Of a DNA stretch of 64,000 bases, positions 46,025 to 57,469 are shown one piece after another (within the stretch, counting starts at the first letter, position 1; every line of letters begins with the position of its first letter). Under the pieces are notes generated by a model. It was not told the DNA's origin and ran no database searches. It saw nothing but the letters and a program-made list of their open reading frames with translations. The position numbers and the translations under genes were made by a program. The stretch is from Fomes fomentarius (Eukaryota; Basidiomycota; Agaricomycetes; Polyporales; Polyporaceae), in contig JABYQN010000013.1 in assembly GCA_022606135.1 (NCBI GenBank), positions 496,001 through 560,000 on the forward strand, given 5' to 3'.

Positions 46025-46029
46025 CTGCA
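46025..46029. repeat. Left target-site duplication of element A (CTGCA)
   Basis: CTGCA directly precedes the 5' LTR and recurs directly after the 3' LTR at 52332-52336, as expected for a 5-bp copia target duplication. Confidence 0.9.
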
Positions 46030-46451
46030 TGTTGAACTTCCGGACTACCGGCTGTGCTCGGACCGGAGTTGTGTACACTTGTTTATGGTCATATGATTAG
46101 ATAGGCTGTGTTCCTACTTACCATTTATGGTTTTTCTTTGTTCTCCTACTGTACTTTCCCATGACCATATGGTTACTGTGCATTCCTATGCGTACCAGTG
46201 CGTTCTACACTGCACCGGACTCTTCTAGACCTTATATCTGACTCATATGCCGATACGGACTCTGACTCATAGTCTTATGGCTACATGTGACTGCTTCATT
46301 CGCTGACTCATGGACTCATCCCTCATGTATAAAAGCAGTCCCTTCTTCGCCTCTGCTCTTCAGTCGTTTGCTCACTGACTGAAGATCCCTCTCTGTTGTG
46401 ACTTACAGTGACTTACAGTCGCTCCTCGCCTTACAGGTTCAGAGTTCATCA
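46030..46451 (+). repeat. 5' LTR of element A (422 bp, internally deleted)
   Basis: Contains a TATAAAA box at 46328-46334 and the repeated GACTTACAG motifs near its end. Relative to the 3' LTR it lacks a 121-bp segment lying between two copies of GTCGTTTGCTCACTGACTG. Repeat-mediated deletion after insertion explains this. Confidence 0.9.
46328..46334 (+). promoter_or_regulatory. TATA box in LTR of element A
   Basis: TATAAAA within the LTR, about 120 bp before its end; the expected core promoter of the retrotransposon transcript. Confidence 0.6.
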
Positions 46452-46470
46452 GGTTATGAGCCCTGCGCTC
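46452..46470 (+). other. Primer-binding site of element A, complementary to the initiator tRNA-Met anticodon arm
   Basis: Directly abuts the LTR. GGTTATGAGCCCTGCGCTC is the reverse complement of GAGCGCAGGGCTCATAACC, the anticodon stem-loop region of fungal initiator tRNA-Met (CAT anticodon inside). It does not match a tRNA 3' end. This fits priming from a cleaved 5' half of the tRNA, as described for Drosophila copia. Confidence 0.8.
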
Positions 46471-47504
46471 TAATCAGTTGCTTCTCTGTCGACACTCTGC
46501 GCGCAAACTCTGTTCGTCGACTCTCTGCCCGTGCACTCTCCTCCACTTTCCCTATTTCTTGACTGTGCCCTCCGACACTGCTGCCAGGGGGACTTTACTG
46601 CGCTCGTGACGCAGCCCTGAGCGCTTTTTAGTAGTCGCTATCTAGTATCTCTGTACAACCTTTGGTGCTTTCGCGGCACACGGGTTTTCAAGTATCCTCA
46701 GCCAGGCCACGCACTTGCGCCCGCCAGCTGTTGTAGCCGGGGTGGTTATCACCTTTGGACCGGAGGACAACCGTTCGGACCCTCCTTACTATACTCTTTT
46801 TTGATACCTAGACTCGTATAGCTTTTCTTGGGCACAGTTGGCGACTTCTATCTGGATTGTTGGGAATATCGGCTTCCTGACCTTCTGGCTCACCTCAATA
46901 GGTGTTCCTCTCTACCAGATCTCGCACGTGGCAAGTCAATCATCGCGTTTTTCTCTGAACCATCGTACTGGAGCCGCCTACTACTGCCAATAGTCCTCAG
47001 CTCAGCTCCGACTCTGAAGCTGAAGTCAACGCTGAACTTGCAGAACATCATTCTACTGCATCGGCGTTTGATTGCTCGGAACAGCCCCATCTCTTTGATC
47101 TAGACGATCAGGTCGATCGTTATCACTACGTCTACGACGACGGAGAGCAGGAGTGGGACCAGTGCGACGTACAGCTCTGTCCCAATCGCTACAATCAACT
47201 CCCTCTTCCGTACGAACCGACCTTCCACTGGGCATATCCAGCAACTTGGCAGCAGGACACCGACCCACAACACGGAGTTCCTCTTCCCTATCTTCAGGAA
47301 GAAACTCACGCACAGCCCTCCTCGTCTCGTCCTAATTTCTATCTCCGATCGCTCTTCGGAAACTCCCCTCCTGTCGATTCAAGTCCTCTTCCTCCAGTCT
47401 ACCTTCCTCCTCCTATCGTCACTGCGCCCCCTGTCGCGCCTATCACATTCACTCTAGACTTCAAGGAGGAATATCTCGATTCTCCCCAATACCTCTTATC
47501 CATC
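46452..47504 (+). other. Leader of element A with an open frame continuous with gag
   Basis: The 1.05-kb leader is long for a copia element. From about 46961 to 47504 the gag frame is open for some 181 codons with no ATG. It encodes an acidic then proline-rich sequence (SSDSEAEVNAELAEHHS, DLDDQVDRYHYVYDDGEQEWDQCD, LPPVYLPPPIVTAPP). The same leader is present in element C. It may be an N-terminal gag extension reached by splicing or a non-AUG start. Confidence 0.5.
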
Positions 47505-50500
47505 ATGGGAGATATCAAAGTCGACTCTATCCCTGTCCTCTCTTCGGCGAATCAGTACAACGACTGGTCTGCCAAGATGAAGGGCTATTTCATCTTCATG
47601 GACTGTTGGAGTGTTGTCAAAGGTGCTACTCGTCCTACTGAGCAAGCTGCCAAGGACAAGTGGGATAAACTTGATGGGCAAGCTCGCGGCATGATGTACA
47701 TGCGTGTCGCACCAAACTTTCACTACGTTCTGGACACTCAGATTCCTGTCTCGGGTGGACAACCCAGGGACATGACTGCTGCTGAGTCCTGGGAAGCGTT
47801 ACAGAACAAGTTTGGCAAGCCTAACAGTGCCCACGTCTGGGGTTTGTTCGAGTCACTCGTTGCTGAGCCTCGGATGAACGAACAGAAGCCCCTTCAGGAT
47901 CAGATGATGCGTCTAATCACACGCCTGCGCGAAATTAGTAGCAACGGCGTCACGCTCTCTGACAACATGCAAGCCCTTCTCTTGATGTCCAAGATCCCGG
48001 AGTCGTACCGGTCCATGGTTTCTGCGCTTATGGCGACCACAGACCTCGACAAGGTCACTCTCGACGACATCCAGTCGAAGACCTTAGCTGAGGAATCCAT
48101 GCGCAAGAACGGCCAGTCTGCGAACAAGGTCTCCCAGACCAAGCCGAAGCCCAAGGGTCCCTGCTCTCATTGCGGGAGTGGCTCTCATCACGAGTCCAAC
48201 TGCTATCAGAAGTACCCTGAGAAGCGTCCCAAAGGCAAGGGCAAGGGTAAAGGGAAGGACAAAGACAAGGATAAGGACAAGGGGAAGAATAAGGACACTT
48301 CTCATAACCATGCGCACGTCACTACCGAGTCTGTATCATCTGTACTTGTAGCCGGTTCGTCTAACATCGCTGCTTCTTTCTACGATGAGGCTATGGCCTC
48401 GAACAGTGTGAACTGGACTGCATGGCTGATGGACTCTGGAGCCTCTCAACATATCACTGGTGATCTCTCTGAGTTCATTGAGTACCAACCCTTCGATACG
48501 CCTGTACTGTTTAACACTGCTGGACAAGGTGATAGCAGCGTCATTCAGGCACTTGGGGAAGGAACTCTGTCTGGAGAAACCTGGTTAGACGGTCAGAAGG
48601 TAGCAATTACTCTGAACCACGTCTACTACATACCAGGCACCATTGGTCACATCTTCTCGACTGGCTCCATTGAGCGCAATGGTTACTCCCTCTTTCAAGG
48701 GGATGGGCGCATGTGCATTTTCGACAAGCTGCCTGACGGCGCTGTCAAACATGGTTCGACGATTCATATCAAGGGTCGTAAGATCCTGGAGGCGCGATAC
48801 AACCCTTCGTCTAATTGTTATTGGACAATTATTGAGCTTCACAACAGCAAGCGCGTCCATCTCAATGTCCGTAAGTTCAAGACCTGGCACCGTCGCTTTG
48901 GTCATGCGGGCAAGGACGTTCTGCGCAACCTTCCTAAGCATACTAAGGGGGTTGATGCCGTTGATCCTGCAGACGAAGAACCGTGTGATGGATGCGCTTT
49001 TGGCAAATCCACTCGTAACCCCTTTCCACCTTCTGAGAAGCGCGCTACTGAAGTGCTCGAGCGAGTCCATACGGACCTCGATGGACCGATGCGCACTCAG
49101 GCTATCGGAGGTTGGAAATACTTCGCCGGTTTCATTGATGACTATTCTGGTCTTGCTCGTGCTTACTTCCTTAAACACAAGTCTGACGCGATCCAAGCGT
49201 TCAAAGACTATAAGGCGTGGGCTGAGAACCAGACCGGTAAGAAGATTAAATCGATCCGCTCAGATCGAGGGGGGAATACACATCAGACGAGTTCTCTACA
49301 CTTCTTCGTTCGCACGGCATCGAGCACCAAAAGACTCTACCGGGTTCGCCTCAACAGAATGGACGTGCTGAGCGCTGGAATCGTACTATTACTGAAAAGG
49401 CTCTGTCTATGCTCCACCAAGCAGGCCTTAGTCATGGTTTCTGGCAACTCGCTCTTGACGCAGCCGTTCATATCTACAATCGTCAACCTATGCGACGACA
49501 CAAGTGGTCGTGCCCCATCACTGTTTGGGATGGTACCGTTCCGGACGTCTCTTACTTCAGAGTGTTTGGGTGCAAAGCTTTTGTCCACGTGCAGAAGGCA
49601 AAGCGCGAAGGGAAACTTGACAAGAAGGCTGTCGAGATGATCTTCGTCGGGTATGAGTCTGGTTCCAAGGGGTATAGGTTTTGGAATCCAGCCAACCGCT
49701 CTATCGTCGTGTCCCGCGATGCAACATTTGACGAAGAGTCTTTCCCTGCTCGTAATTTACCTGGCAACCGTCCTTCTACCCCGGACAACAGTCCGTTCTC
49801 AGATGATCAATCGGATGATTCCTCGAACGATGACTCTGATTCGGTCGATCCCAATGATGCAATCCCTTTCATTCCTCCCAACCTCTTCGAACCACCACAA
49901 CCTGACCCTCCAGCGGATGCTGATCCCGCTCCTCCTGCAGAAGCTCCTGCTGAGCCTCCTCCTCCTCCGCAACGTCCTCCTACGCCGCCTCCTGTCGTTC
50001 CTCCTCGTCCTCCTCACAAACGTGGTCGTCACCCTCCAGTGGGAGCCAATGAACCAAGCATTGCTCGTGACCGTCCTCGTCGCGAAAAAGCTGGTATTCC
50101 TCACAAGGACAGGACTGATAACAACGTGTATGACGATCCTGCACGGACTGATAATCAGATCGACAAGGATGGCAATCTGCGTGAAGCGGAGACAATACTC
50201 GCTCTTCTAGCTGCTGCTCAGTATAAAGCTGGCTTACCTCAGTCGCATAAGGAAGCCATGCGCTCACCTGATGCTGGGAAATGGCGCGAAGCTGAGAAGT
50301 CGGAGTTTGAGTCGCTTATGGAGAATAAGACTTGGGTTCTCGTTCCTCGTCCCAAGGGCCGGCATGTTGTCTCTAACCGCTGGGTCTATGACATCAAACA
50401 TGATGGGCGGTACAAAGCTCGTCTTGTTGCAAAGGGTTTCACTCAGGTGTGGGGAGAGGACTACCATGAGACGTTCTCTCCAGTGGCGCGGTTTGAGTCT

Positions 50501-51777
50501 ATCCGGTATTTACTCGCGCATGCAGCGCTTGAGGACTGGGACATCGAGTCAATGGATGTCAAGACCGCGTTCCTGAATGGTGATCTAGATGAGGAGATTT
50601 ATATGGAACAGCCGGAAGGCTGGGTCGTTCCTGGGAAGGAAGATCACGTCTGTCTACTCAAAAAGGCTATCTATGGTCTTAAGCAGGCGTCGCGTCAGTG
50701 GAATGCGAAAATCCATCAATCGCTTCTAGATCTGGGATTTACACGGACATATTCTGATGCTGGGATTTATGTATATCGGCGACAAGGGGGGATCACGTCA
50801 CGATTGTCGTTCTTTATGTCGACGATTTACTTCTGATGGGCGATCAGTCTAGTCACATCAAACAAGTCAAGCGTTCGCTTTCTAAGCAGTACAAGATGAC
50901 GGACTTGGGATCTGTACAGCGCTTCCTTGGTCTTCGCATCACTCGTGATCGATCCACTCGTATGATCGACATCGACCAGGAAGAGTACATCCAGTCTGTT
51001 CTCGAGCGCTTTCAGATGGCTGACTGTAAACCCTCACGTACACCCCTTCCTGCTGGTGCTGTCTTGGCAAGTGCCGACGAACCAGCTTCCGATCAGTTCA
51101 GGCAACGCTACCAGAGTCTCATTGGCAGTCTTTTGTACGCCATGCTCGGAACGCGTCCTGATATCTCCTTCGCTGTCACACGGTTATCGAAGTACAATGC
51201 CAATCCCTCTGAAGCGCACATGAGTTATGCGAAGTATGTCCTGCGTTACCTTCAAGGGACAAAGGCGTATCGCTTGCGCTACAAGGGAGCGTCTAATGAC
51301 GGTCTGATTTCCTATTCGGATTCAGATTGGGCCGAAGACCGTGATGATCGGCATTCTACCTCTGGCTTCGTCTTCTTGATGGCAGGTGGTGCTATATCGT
51401 GGGCTTCGAGGCGTCAGCCTACCATTTCGCTCTCCTCTACTGAGGCGGAATATAAAGCGGCCTCTGATACCTGTCGTCAGTTGATCTGGCTGAGGACGTT
51501 CGGCGATGAACTTGGTGATGATTTGACCAGGCCGACACCCATGTGTCTAGACAACCAGGGTTCGATTTTCCTGTCAGTCAATCCAGTAGTCGACCGGCGT
51601 ACCAAGCACATAGAGATTCGCTACCACTTCATTCGTGAACAGGTGGAGTCTGGCTCTGTCGAGATCTTCTATGTTGCAACTGCGGATCAGTTGGCTGATT
51701 CTCTCACAAAGAACGTGCCTTATTCCATTTTGGCAAAGTTCGTTAATGAGATCGGTCTTGTTTCCGTTGCATCTTGA
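47505..51777 (+). CDS. gag-pol polyprotein of element A (two G6-run frame breaks)
   Basis: Starts MGDIKVDSIPVLSSANQYNDWSAKMKGYF (gag), then the zinc knuckle CSHCGSGSHHESNC, protease WLMDSGASQHIT, GAG-pre-integrase zinc region (HRRFGHAG...CDGCAFGK), integrase core (HTDLDGPM, FIDDYSGLARAYFLKHKS, SDRGG), a Pro-rich linker, and reverse transcriptase (KTAFLNGDLDEEIYMEQPEGW, KAIYGLKQASRQWN, YVDD). RNase H follows (YSDSDWAEDRDDRHSTSGFVF, LSSTEAEYKA), ending at 51777. The frame changes by -1 at a G6 run in the integrase (49269-49274) and again at a G6 run just before YVDD (50786-50791). As written it is three frames; one more G at each run would give one frame. Confidence 0.9.
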
Positions 51778-51779
51778 AC

Positions 51780-51788
51780 GAGTGGGAG
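51780..51788 (+). other. Polypurine tract of element A
   Basis: GAGTGGGAG directly before the 3' LTR, the expected plus-strand primer. The same tract is found beside the 3' LTRs of B and C. Confidence 0.75.
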
Positions 51789-52331
51789 TGTTGAACTTCC
51801 GGACTACCGGCTGTGCTCGGACCGGAGTTGTGTACACTTGTTTATGGTCATATGATTAGATAGGCTGTGTTCCTACTTACCATTTATGGTTTTTCTTTGT
51901 TCTCCTACTGTACTTTCCCATGACCATATGGTTACTGTGCATTCCTATGCGTACCAGTGCGTTCTACACTGCACCGGACTCTTCTAGACCTTATATCTGA
52001 CTCATATGCCGATACGGACTCTGACTCATAGTCTTATGGCTACATGTGACTGCTTCATTCGCTGACTCATGGACTCATCCCTCATGTATAAAAGCAGTCC
52101 CTTCTTCGCCTCTGCTCTTCAGTCGTTTGCTCACTGACTGAAGAGTAAGTCCTTTACATACATATGCTCTACTACTTCTTACTGACTTAGTACTTGTAGT
52201 CCCTCTCTGTTGTGACTTACAGGTACTTCACTATGCAATATAGTCGTTTGCTCACTGACTGAAGATCCCTCTCTGTTGTGACTTACAGTGACTTACAGTC
52301 GCTCCTCGCCTTACAGGTTCAGAGTTCATCA
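51789..52331 (+). repeat. 3' LTR of element A (543 bp)
   Basis: Same sequence as the 5' LTR except for the extra 121 bp containing GTAAGTCCTTTACAT...ACTTGTAG and a second GTCGTTTGCTCACTGACTG repeat. It is close in length to the 552-bp LTRs of element C. Confidence 0.9.
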
Positions 52332-52336
52332 CTGCA
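52332..52336. repeat. Right target-site duplication of element A (CTGCA)
   Basis: CTGCA directly after the 3' LTR, matching 46025-46029. Confidence 0.9.
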
Positions 52337-52853
52337 TCCCTTGCTCCGAGACTAGTCCGATATACTGCTACAAGCCTTGAGAACACACCTACGCCTTTTG
52401 AATCTCCATAGATACTCGGTTCTGTAAGTTACAGAAGTCGGATCATCTAGAGATAATCCCCCAGTTCTGACGACGATCCGGCCACAGAAACCTCTTATCT
52501 TCGCCCTGGAGGCTCCTAGCATACTGAATACACACTCACTACTATCAATGTCGAGGGGCAACCGCTCGGACGAATTCACACATCATGCCCGAAAATATCA
52601 GCAAGGGACCCCGAGTACCGCCCTCTATGAGGGTACTCGCGCGTAGATGAGATAGTGGGCGGCAGTGTGGAACGTGTCGGCGCGTAACAACTTGACTTCA
52701 CTACTTGTTCTCTCCTCAATCTCTACACTCTACATACGACGACGATGTCTGTTGTCCGGTTCGGCAGCAACAGACGATTTTGCTCTACCTCTCTTCTGCA
52801 CCGCCTGAAGATCCTGTTGGAGCTCCAAGATACTATCGCTATCCGGGATCTCA
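52337..52853. other. Sequence between elements A and B, no supported gene
   Basis: About 520 bp. Parts look codon-like (an open stretch around 52460-52520) and there is a short ATG frame at 52745, but no recognisable protein. It may be a relic of a gene or of another element. Confidence 0.3.
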
Positions 52854-53006
52854 TGATGAAGTCTGAACCTGTGAAGGCAAGAGTTGCAACGACTAGTAGA
52901 CATGCAGACAGATGAGTCCTCAGTCAGTGAGCAAGACTGTAATCATAAAGAGATAAGTACCTAGTAGACACGCAGACAGATGAGCTATAGGTACTATGTA
53001 AGTAAG
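52854..53006 (-). repeat. Partial copy of the element-B LTR
   Basis: About 153 bp, beginning TGATGAAGTCTGAACCTG, closely match the start of the element-B LTR at 53204-53356, with a few substitutions. Similarity stops at about 53006. This is a truncated LTR relic 350 bp from the intact one. Confidence 0.75.
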
Positions 53007-53203
53007 TGTTACGACGGTTATGGTCACGGTCACAGTCACGCCCGGCCCGTTCTTTTTCATCTTTCCTTTTTCACTCTAACGGTCTCGCCCCAGTCTCGCC
53101 CCTTTCCCTTTACGGTTAGCTCCATCCCCAGTCCAGACCCTCTTCCCTTTACGGCTTAGTCCCGATCACTCATCGTTCTGTGTACTTCCAGCCCTGGCTA
53201 GCC

Positions 53204-53798
53204 TGATGAAGTCTGAACCTGTGAAGGCAAGAGTTGCAACAACTAGTAGACATGCAGACAGATGAGTCCTCAGTCAGTGAGCAAAGACTTTAATCATAAA
53301 GAGATAAGTACCTAGTAGACACGCAGACAGACGAGCTATAGGTACTAAGTAAGTAAGAGCATAGGGCATATAGTAGAACAAAGTACTTACTCCTCAGTCA
53401 GTGAGCAAAGACTGAGGAGACAAAGCCCTGAAAGTCCCTCCTTATATACTGTACAAGAGCTGCATGAGTAAGCGACAGAAAGGAGAGCATGTGATATGTC
53501 TGAGTCAGAGTGAACCAACGCTGAGTAAGAAAGGTGGAGCAATGACTCAGACAGAACAAAGAGAAAGGTGTAGAAAGTACTAGAGATGGTCACATGGACA
53601 CATCCAAGACTATCTAGAACTATCTGGAGCAGTGTAGAACACACCGGAATGGACTGGACAAAGTGAGAACAGATAACCATATAAGTACAGTATTGAGTAT
53701 ACCATATCGGGTAGGAAGGAAACATAGCCAAAGAAAAATGCTGTGCCCATAAGCGCCTAATGCGTGTCTATAGTCCATAGTCCATAGTAATTCCAACA
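53204..53798 (-). repeat. 3' LTR of element B (595 bp)
   Basis: Begins TGATGAAG and ends TTCCAACA on the plus strand. On its own strand it starts TGTTGGAA and is preceded by the polypurine tract GAGTGGGAG. The 5' LTR lies outside the window. Confidence 0.8.
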
Positions 53799-56700
53799 CT
53801 CCCACTCGTTCAAACTGCGGAGGAAACAAGACCAGATTGCTTAACAAAGTACTCAAGTATAGATCAAGGAATATTCTTTGTCAGCGCATCTGCAATGTTC
53901 TCCTCACTAGGGACGTAGTAGATCTCAATACTCCCACTGGCGAGGTACTCGCGCACAAAGTGGTAGTGGACCTCTACATGTTTTGTACGTCGGTCAATGG
54001 CCGGGTTCTCAGAGAGGAAGATAGCGCCATGGTTATCAATACACATGGGCGTAGACGCACTCATATCGTCCCCTAACTCGTTGCCAAACGTCCTTAGCCA
54101 CATCATCTGACGGCTGCAATCTGACGATGCCTTGTACTCTGCTTCAGTGGAAGAAAGTGAAATAGTAGGCTGTCGTCTAGATGCCCAAGAGATTGCACCA
54201 TTAGCCATCTTGAAGATGAAGCCGGTTTGCGAGTGCCTATTGTCGCGATCCTCTGCCCAGTCCGAATCGGAAAACGCGATCAGACCAGCATTGGATGCAC
54301 CGTCATAGCACAGACGAAAATCTGAAGTTCCTCGGAGATAACGAAGTACGTAGAGAAGATAATTGAGATGTTGCTCCGAAGGATTAGCGCTATATTTGCC
54401 AAGACGGCTGATGGCAAACACGATGTCAGGACGCGTCCCAAGACAGGCATAGAGAAGACTACCCATCAAACTTTGGAATCACGTGCGAAGGGATGCCGAT
54501 GTTTCTGCCTTTGCAGCTTCAAGAACTGCTCCAGCAGGGAGAGGAGTACGCGCAGGCTTACAGTCAGACATCTTGTAACTAGACAGAATAGCCTCAATAT
54601 ACTCTTCCTGGTCGATGTCAAGTGTCTTAGAGAGACGATCTCGATGTATACGCAGACCAAGGAATTGTTCAACTGGGCCTAAGTCCGTCATCTTATACTG
54701 CTTGCCAAGCGCCTTCTTGACCTTATCGATCAGCGTCCGACTGTTACCCACCCATGAGAAGTAGGTCATCGACATAAAGAACAATGATTGTGACGCACAC
54801 AGGGTCTGTATCCCCCCCCTTGTCGGCGATATACGTAGACTCCAGCATCTGAATGAGTCCGTGTAAATCCCTGTTGGACGAGCGAGTCGTGGATCTTATT
54901 GTTCCACTGGCGCGAGGCTTGCTTCAGGCCATAGATAGCCTTCTTAAGCAGACAAACGTGATCCTCTTTGCCTTTCACAACCCAGCCCTCCGGTTGTTCC
55001 ATATAGACCTCCTCATCCAAGTCTCCATTGAGGAACGCAGTCTTAACGTCCATCGCATCAATGTCCCAGTCTTCAAGCGCTGCATGCGCAAAGAGATAAC
55101 GAATGGACTCAAAACGAGCGACAGGAGAGAAGGTTTCATGATAGTCCTTCCCATAGACTTGCGTAAAACCGCGAGCCACAAGACGTGCCTTGTAACGTCC
55201 ATCTGACTTGCGATCATAGACCCAGCGACATGAGACAATGGACCGGTCCTTTGGGCGAGGAACCAGTACCCAAGTCTTGTTTGCCATAAGAGACTCATAT
55301 TCTGCTCGCTCAGCCGCTTTCCAGTGTTCACGTTTGGGTGAAGCCATAGCGTCCTTATGATGCTCAGGAATGCCAGACTTGTACCGCGAATAGTTGATGA
55401 ACTCTAGAATAATTCTTGCTTCCACCTCATGTTGTTCTCCATCTGCATCAGTACACGCATCATCTTGAGCGGGAGGTTCACCCTCGTACGTGTTGTCCTT
55501 AGTGTAACGGCTGGGAGGAACACCCTTGTTAGATCGCTCAGAGCGACGAGGAGGAGGGGCATTTCCATCAGCAGGAGGATGACGAGCACGACGATGGTTA
55601 GGACGCGGTACTTCAGCAGGAGCAGCAGGCGGTTCAGCAGGTGGTGGCTGTTGCTGAGGTTGTTCTGGAGCAGGAGCAGGGTCTACAGGAGGAGCTGGAG
55701 GAGGAGGAGGAGCATCGTCCTCAATAGGAATAGGGATTGGTAACTCATCATCGGACGAATCCTTTGATGGATACTCAGGGAATGGACTATCGTCGGGGGT
55801 AGCGCGACGAGTGCCAGTGTCTTCACGTGCAGGGAAAACGGTCTCATCGAAGATAACATCACGAGATACTTTGATTTGACGGGCGAATGGATTCCATAGA
55901 CGATACCCCTTTGAACCCATTTCATAACCCACAAACGTCCTCTCAACTGCCTTCACGTCAAGCTTCCCATGACATTTGTCTTTCTGCATGTGTACATAGG
56001 CTTTGCACCCAAACACACGGAAGTATGATACATCTGGCTTCTTACCAGACCAAACGGTGATGGGGCATTGCCATTTGAGACGTTTCATCGGTTGACGGTT
56101 GTAGATATGAACAGCGGCGTCGACAGCAAGTTTCCAGAATCCATGAGAGAGACCAGCAAAGTGAAGCATGCATAGAGCCTTCTCTTCAATGGTTCGGATA
56201 AAACGTTCTGCACAACCGTTCTGCTGTGGTGAACCTGGCATTGTCTTATTGTGCTCAATCCCATAGCTTAGTAGGAGAGCCTCGAAAGATTCAGACATGT
56301 ACTCCCTCCCTCGATCAGAGCGTACCTTCTTGATCTTACGTCCTGTCTGAGTCTCAGACCAAGCCTTGTACTGCTTGAAAGCCTCCTCCTGTTCGGACTT
56401 GCGCTTCAAACAATAGACTCGACCTAAGCCAGAACAGTCATCGACGAAGACACAGAAGTAGCTATATCCACCAATTGAGGTACCGATCGGTCCTGCAACG
56501 TCCATATGGACAAAGACGCCAGGTTCCGTAGCACGTTTCTCTGAGGGAGGAAACGGAGCGCGAGACATCTTGCCTTTTGCACATCCGTTGCAAGGTTTGT
56601 CTGATGGAGACCCTACACCATCCACGCCTTCAACTGCATCAGGAAGACAATGAACAGCTTCCTTGCCAGGATGACCCCAGCGACGATGGGCGAGATCGTG

Positions 56701-56901
56701 ATCTAGAGTGGCTTTGGGTGTAGCATCAAGAACACCAGAGTTCTTTCTATCCAGGAAGAGTCCAAAGATATAGAGATTCATCCGTGGAATATACTCAGCA
56801 GACAGAACTTTCTGACCCGCAATCTTAACCGTCAAACCGGGTTCGACAGGGCCCTCAGGCTCCTTGTCAAAAATGCTCATAAAATACTGCCCTTGGTAAA
56901 T

Positions 56902-56906
56902 GAATG
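56902..56906. repeat. Left target-site duplication of element C (GAATG)
   Basis: GAATG precedes the LTR and recurs at 63347-63351 after the other LTR, inside element B pol sequence. Confidence 0.92.
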
Positions 56907-57458
56907 TGATGAACTCTGAACCTGTAAGGCGAGGAGCGACTGTAAGTCACAACAAGAGAGATCTTCAGTCAGTGAGCGAACGACTATATTGCATAGTGAA
57001 GTACCTGTAAGTCACAACAAGAGAGACTACAAGTACTAAGTCAGTAAAAAGTAGTAGAGCATATGTATGTAAGGGACTTACTCTTCAGTCAGTGAGCGAA
57101 CGACTGAAGAGCAGAGGTGAAGAAGGGACTGCTTATATACATGAGGGATGAGTCCATGAGTCAGCGAATAAAGCAGTCACATGTAGCCATAAGACGATGA
57201 GTCAGAGTCCGTATCGGCGTATGAGTCAGATACAGTCATAGCATGAGTCAGACATAAGGTCTAGAAGAGTCCGGTGCAGTGTAGAACGCACTGGTACGCA
57301 CAGGAATGCACAGTAACCATATGGTCATGGGAAAGTACAGTAGGAGAACAAAGAAAACCATAAATGGTAAGTAGGAACACAGCCTATCTAATCATATGAC
57401 CATAAACAAGTGTACACAACTCCGGTCCGAGCACAGCCGGTAGTCCAGAAGTTCAACA
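56907..57458 (-). repeat. 3' LTR of element C (552 bp)
   Basis: Contains the full 121-bp segment missing from the 5' LTR of A. The TATA-like box on the minus strand is TATATAAGC, differing from the TATAAAAGC of A. Confidence 0.9.
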
Positions 57459-57467
57459 CTCCCACTC
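57459..57467 (-). other. Polypurine tract of element C
   Basis: On the minus strand GAGTGGGAG directly precedes the 3' LTR, identical to the tract in A. Confidence 0.75.
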
Positions 57468-57469
57468 GT

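Larger units (their letters stand above)
46030..52331 (+). mobile_element. Copia LTR retrotransposon A, full length
   Basis: 6.3-kb element with LTRs at 46030-46451 and 51789-52331, both beginning TGTTGAAC and ending GTTCATCA, and a CTGCA target duplication on each side. Internal order is leader, gag (CCHC), protease, integrase, reverse transcriptase, RNase H, polypurine tract. Integrase before reverse transcriptase defines Ty1/copia (Pseudoviridae). The coding region is almost identical to element C on the opposite strand. The 5' LTR is 121 bp shorter than the 3' LTR. Confidence 0.95.

Noticed and set aside
46828..47335. Small ATG/alternative-start frames in the copia leader
   Set aside because: They compete with a longer frame that is continuous with gag and show no recognisable protein.
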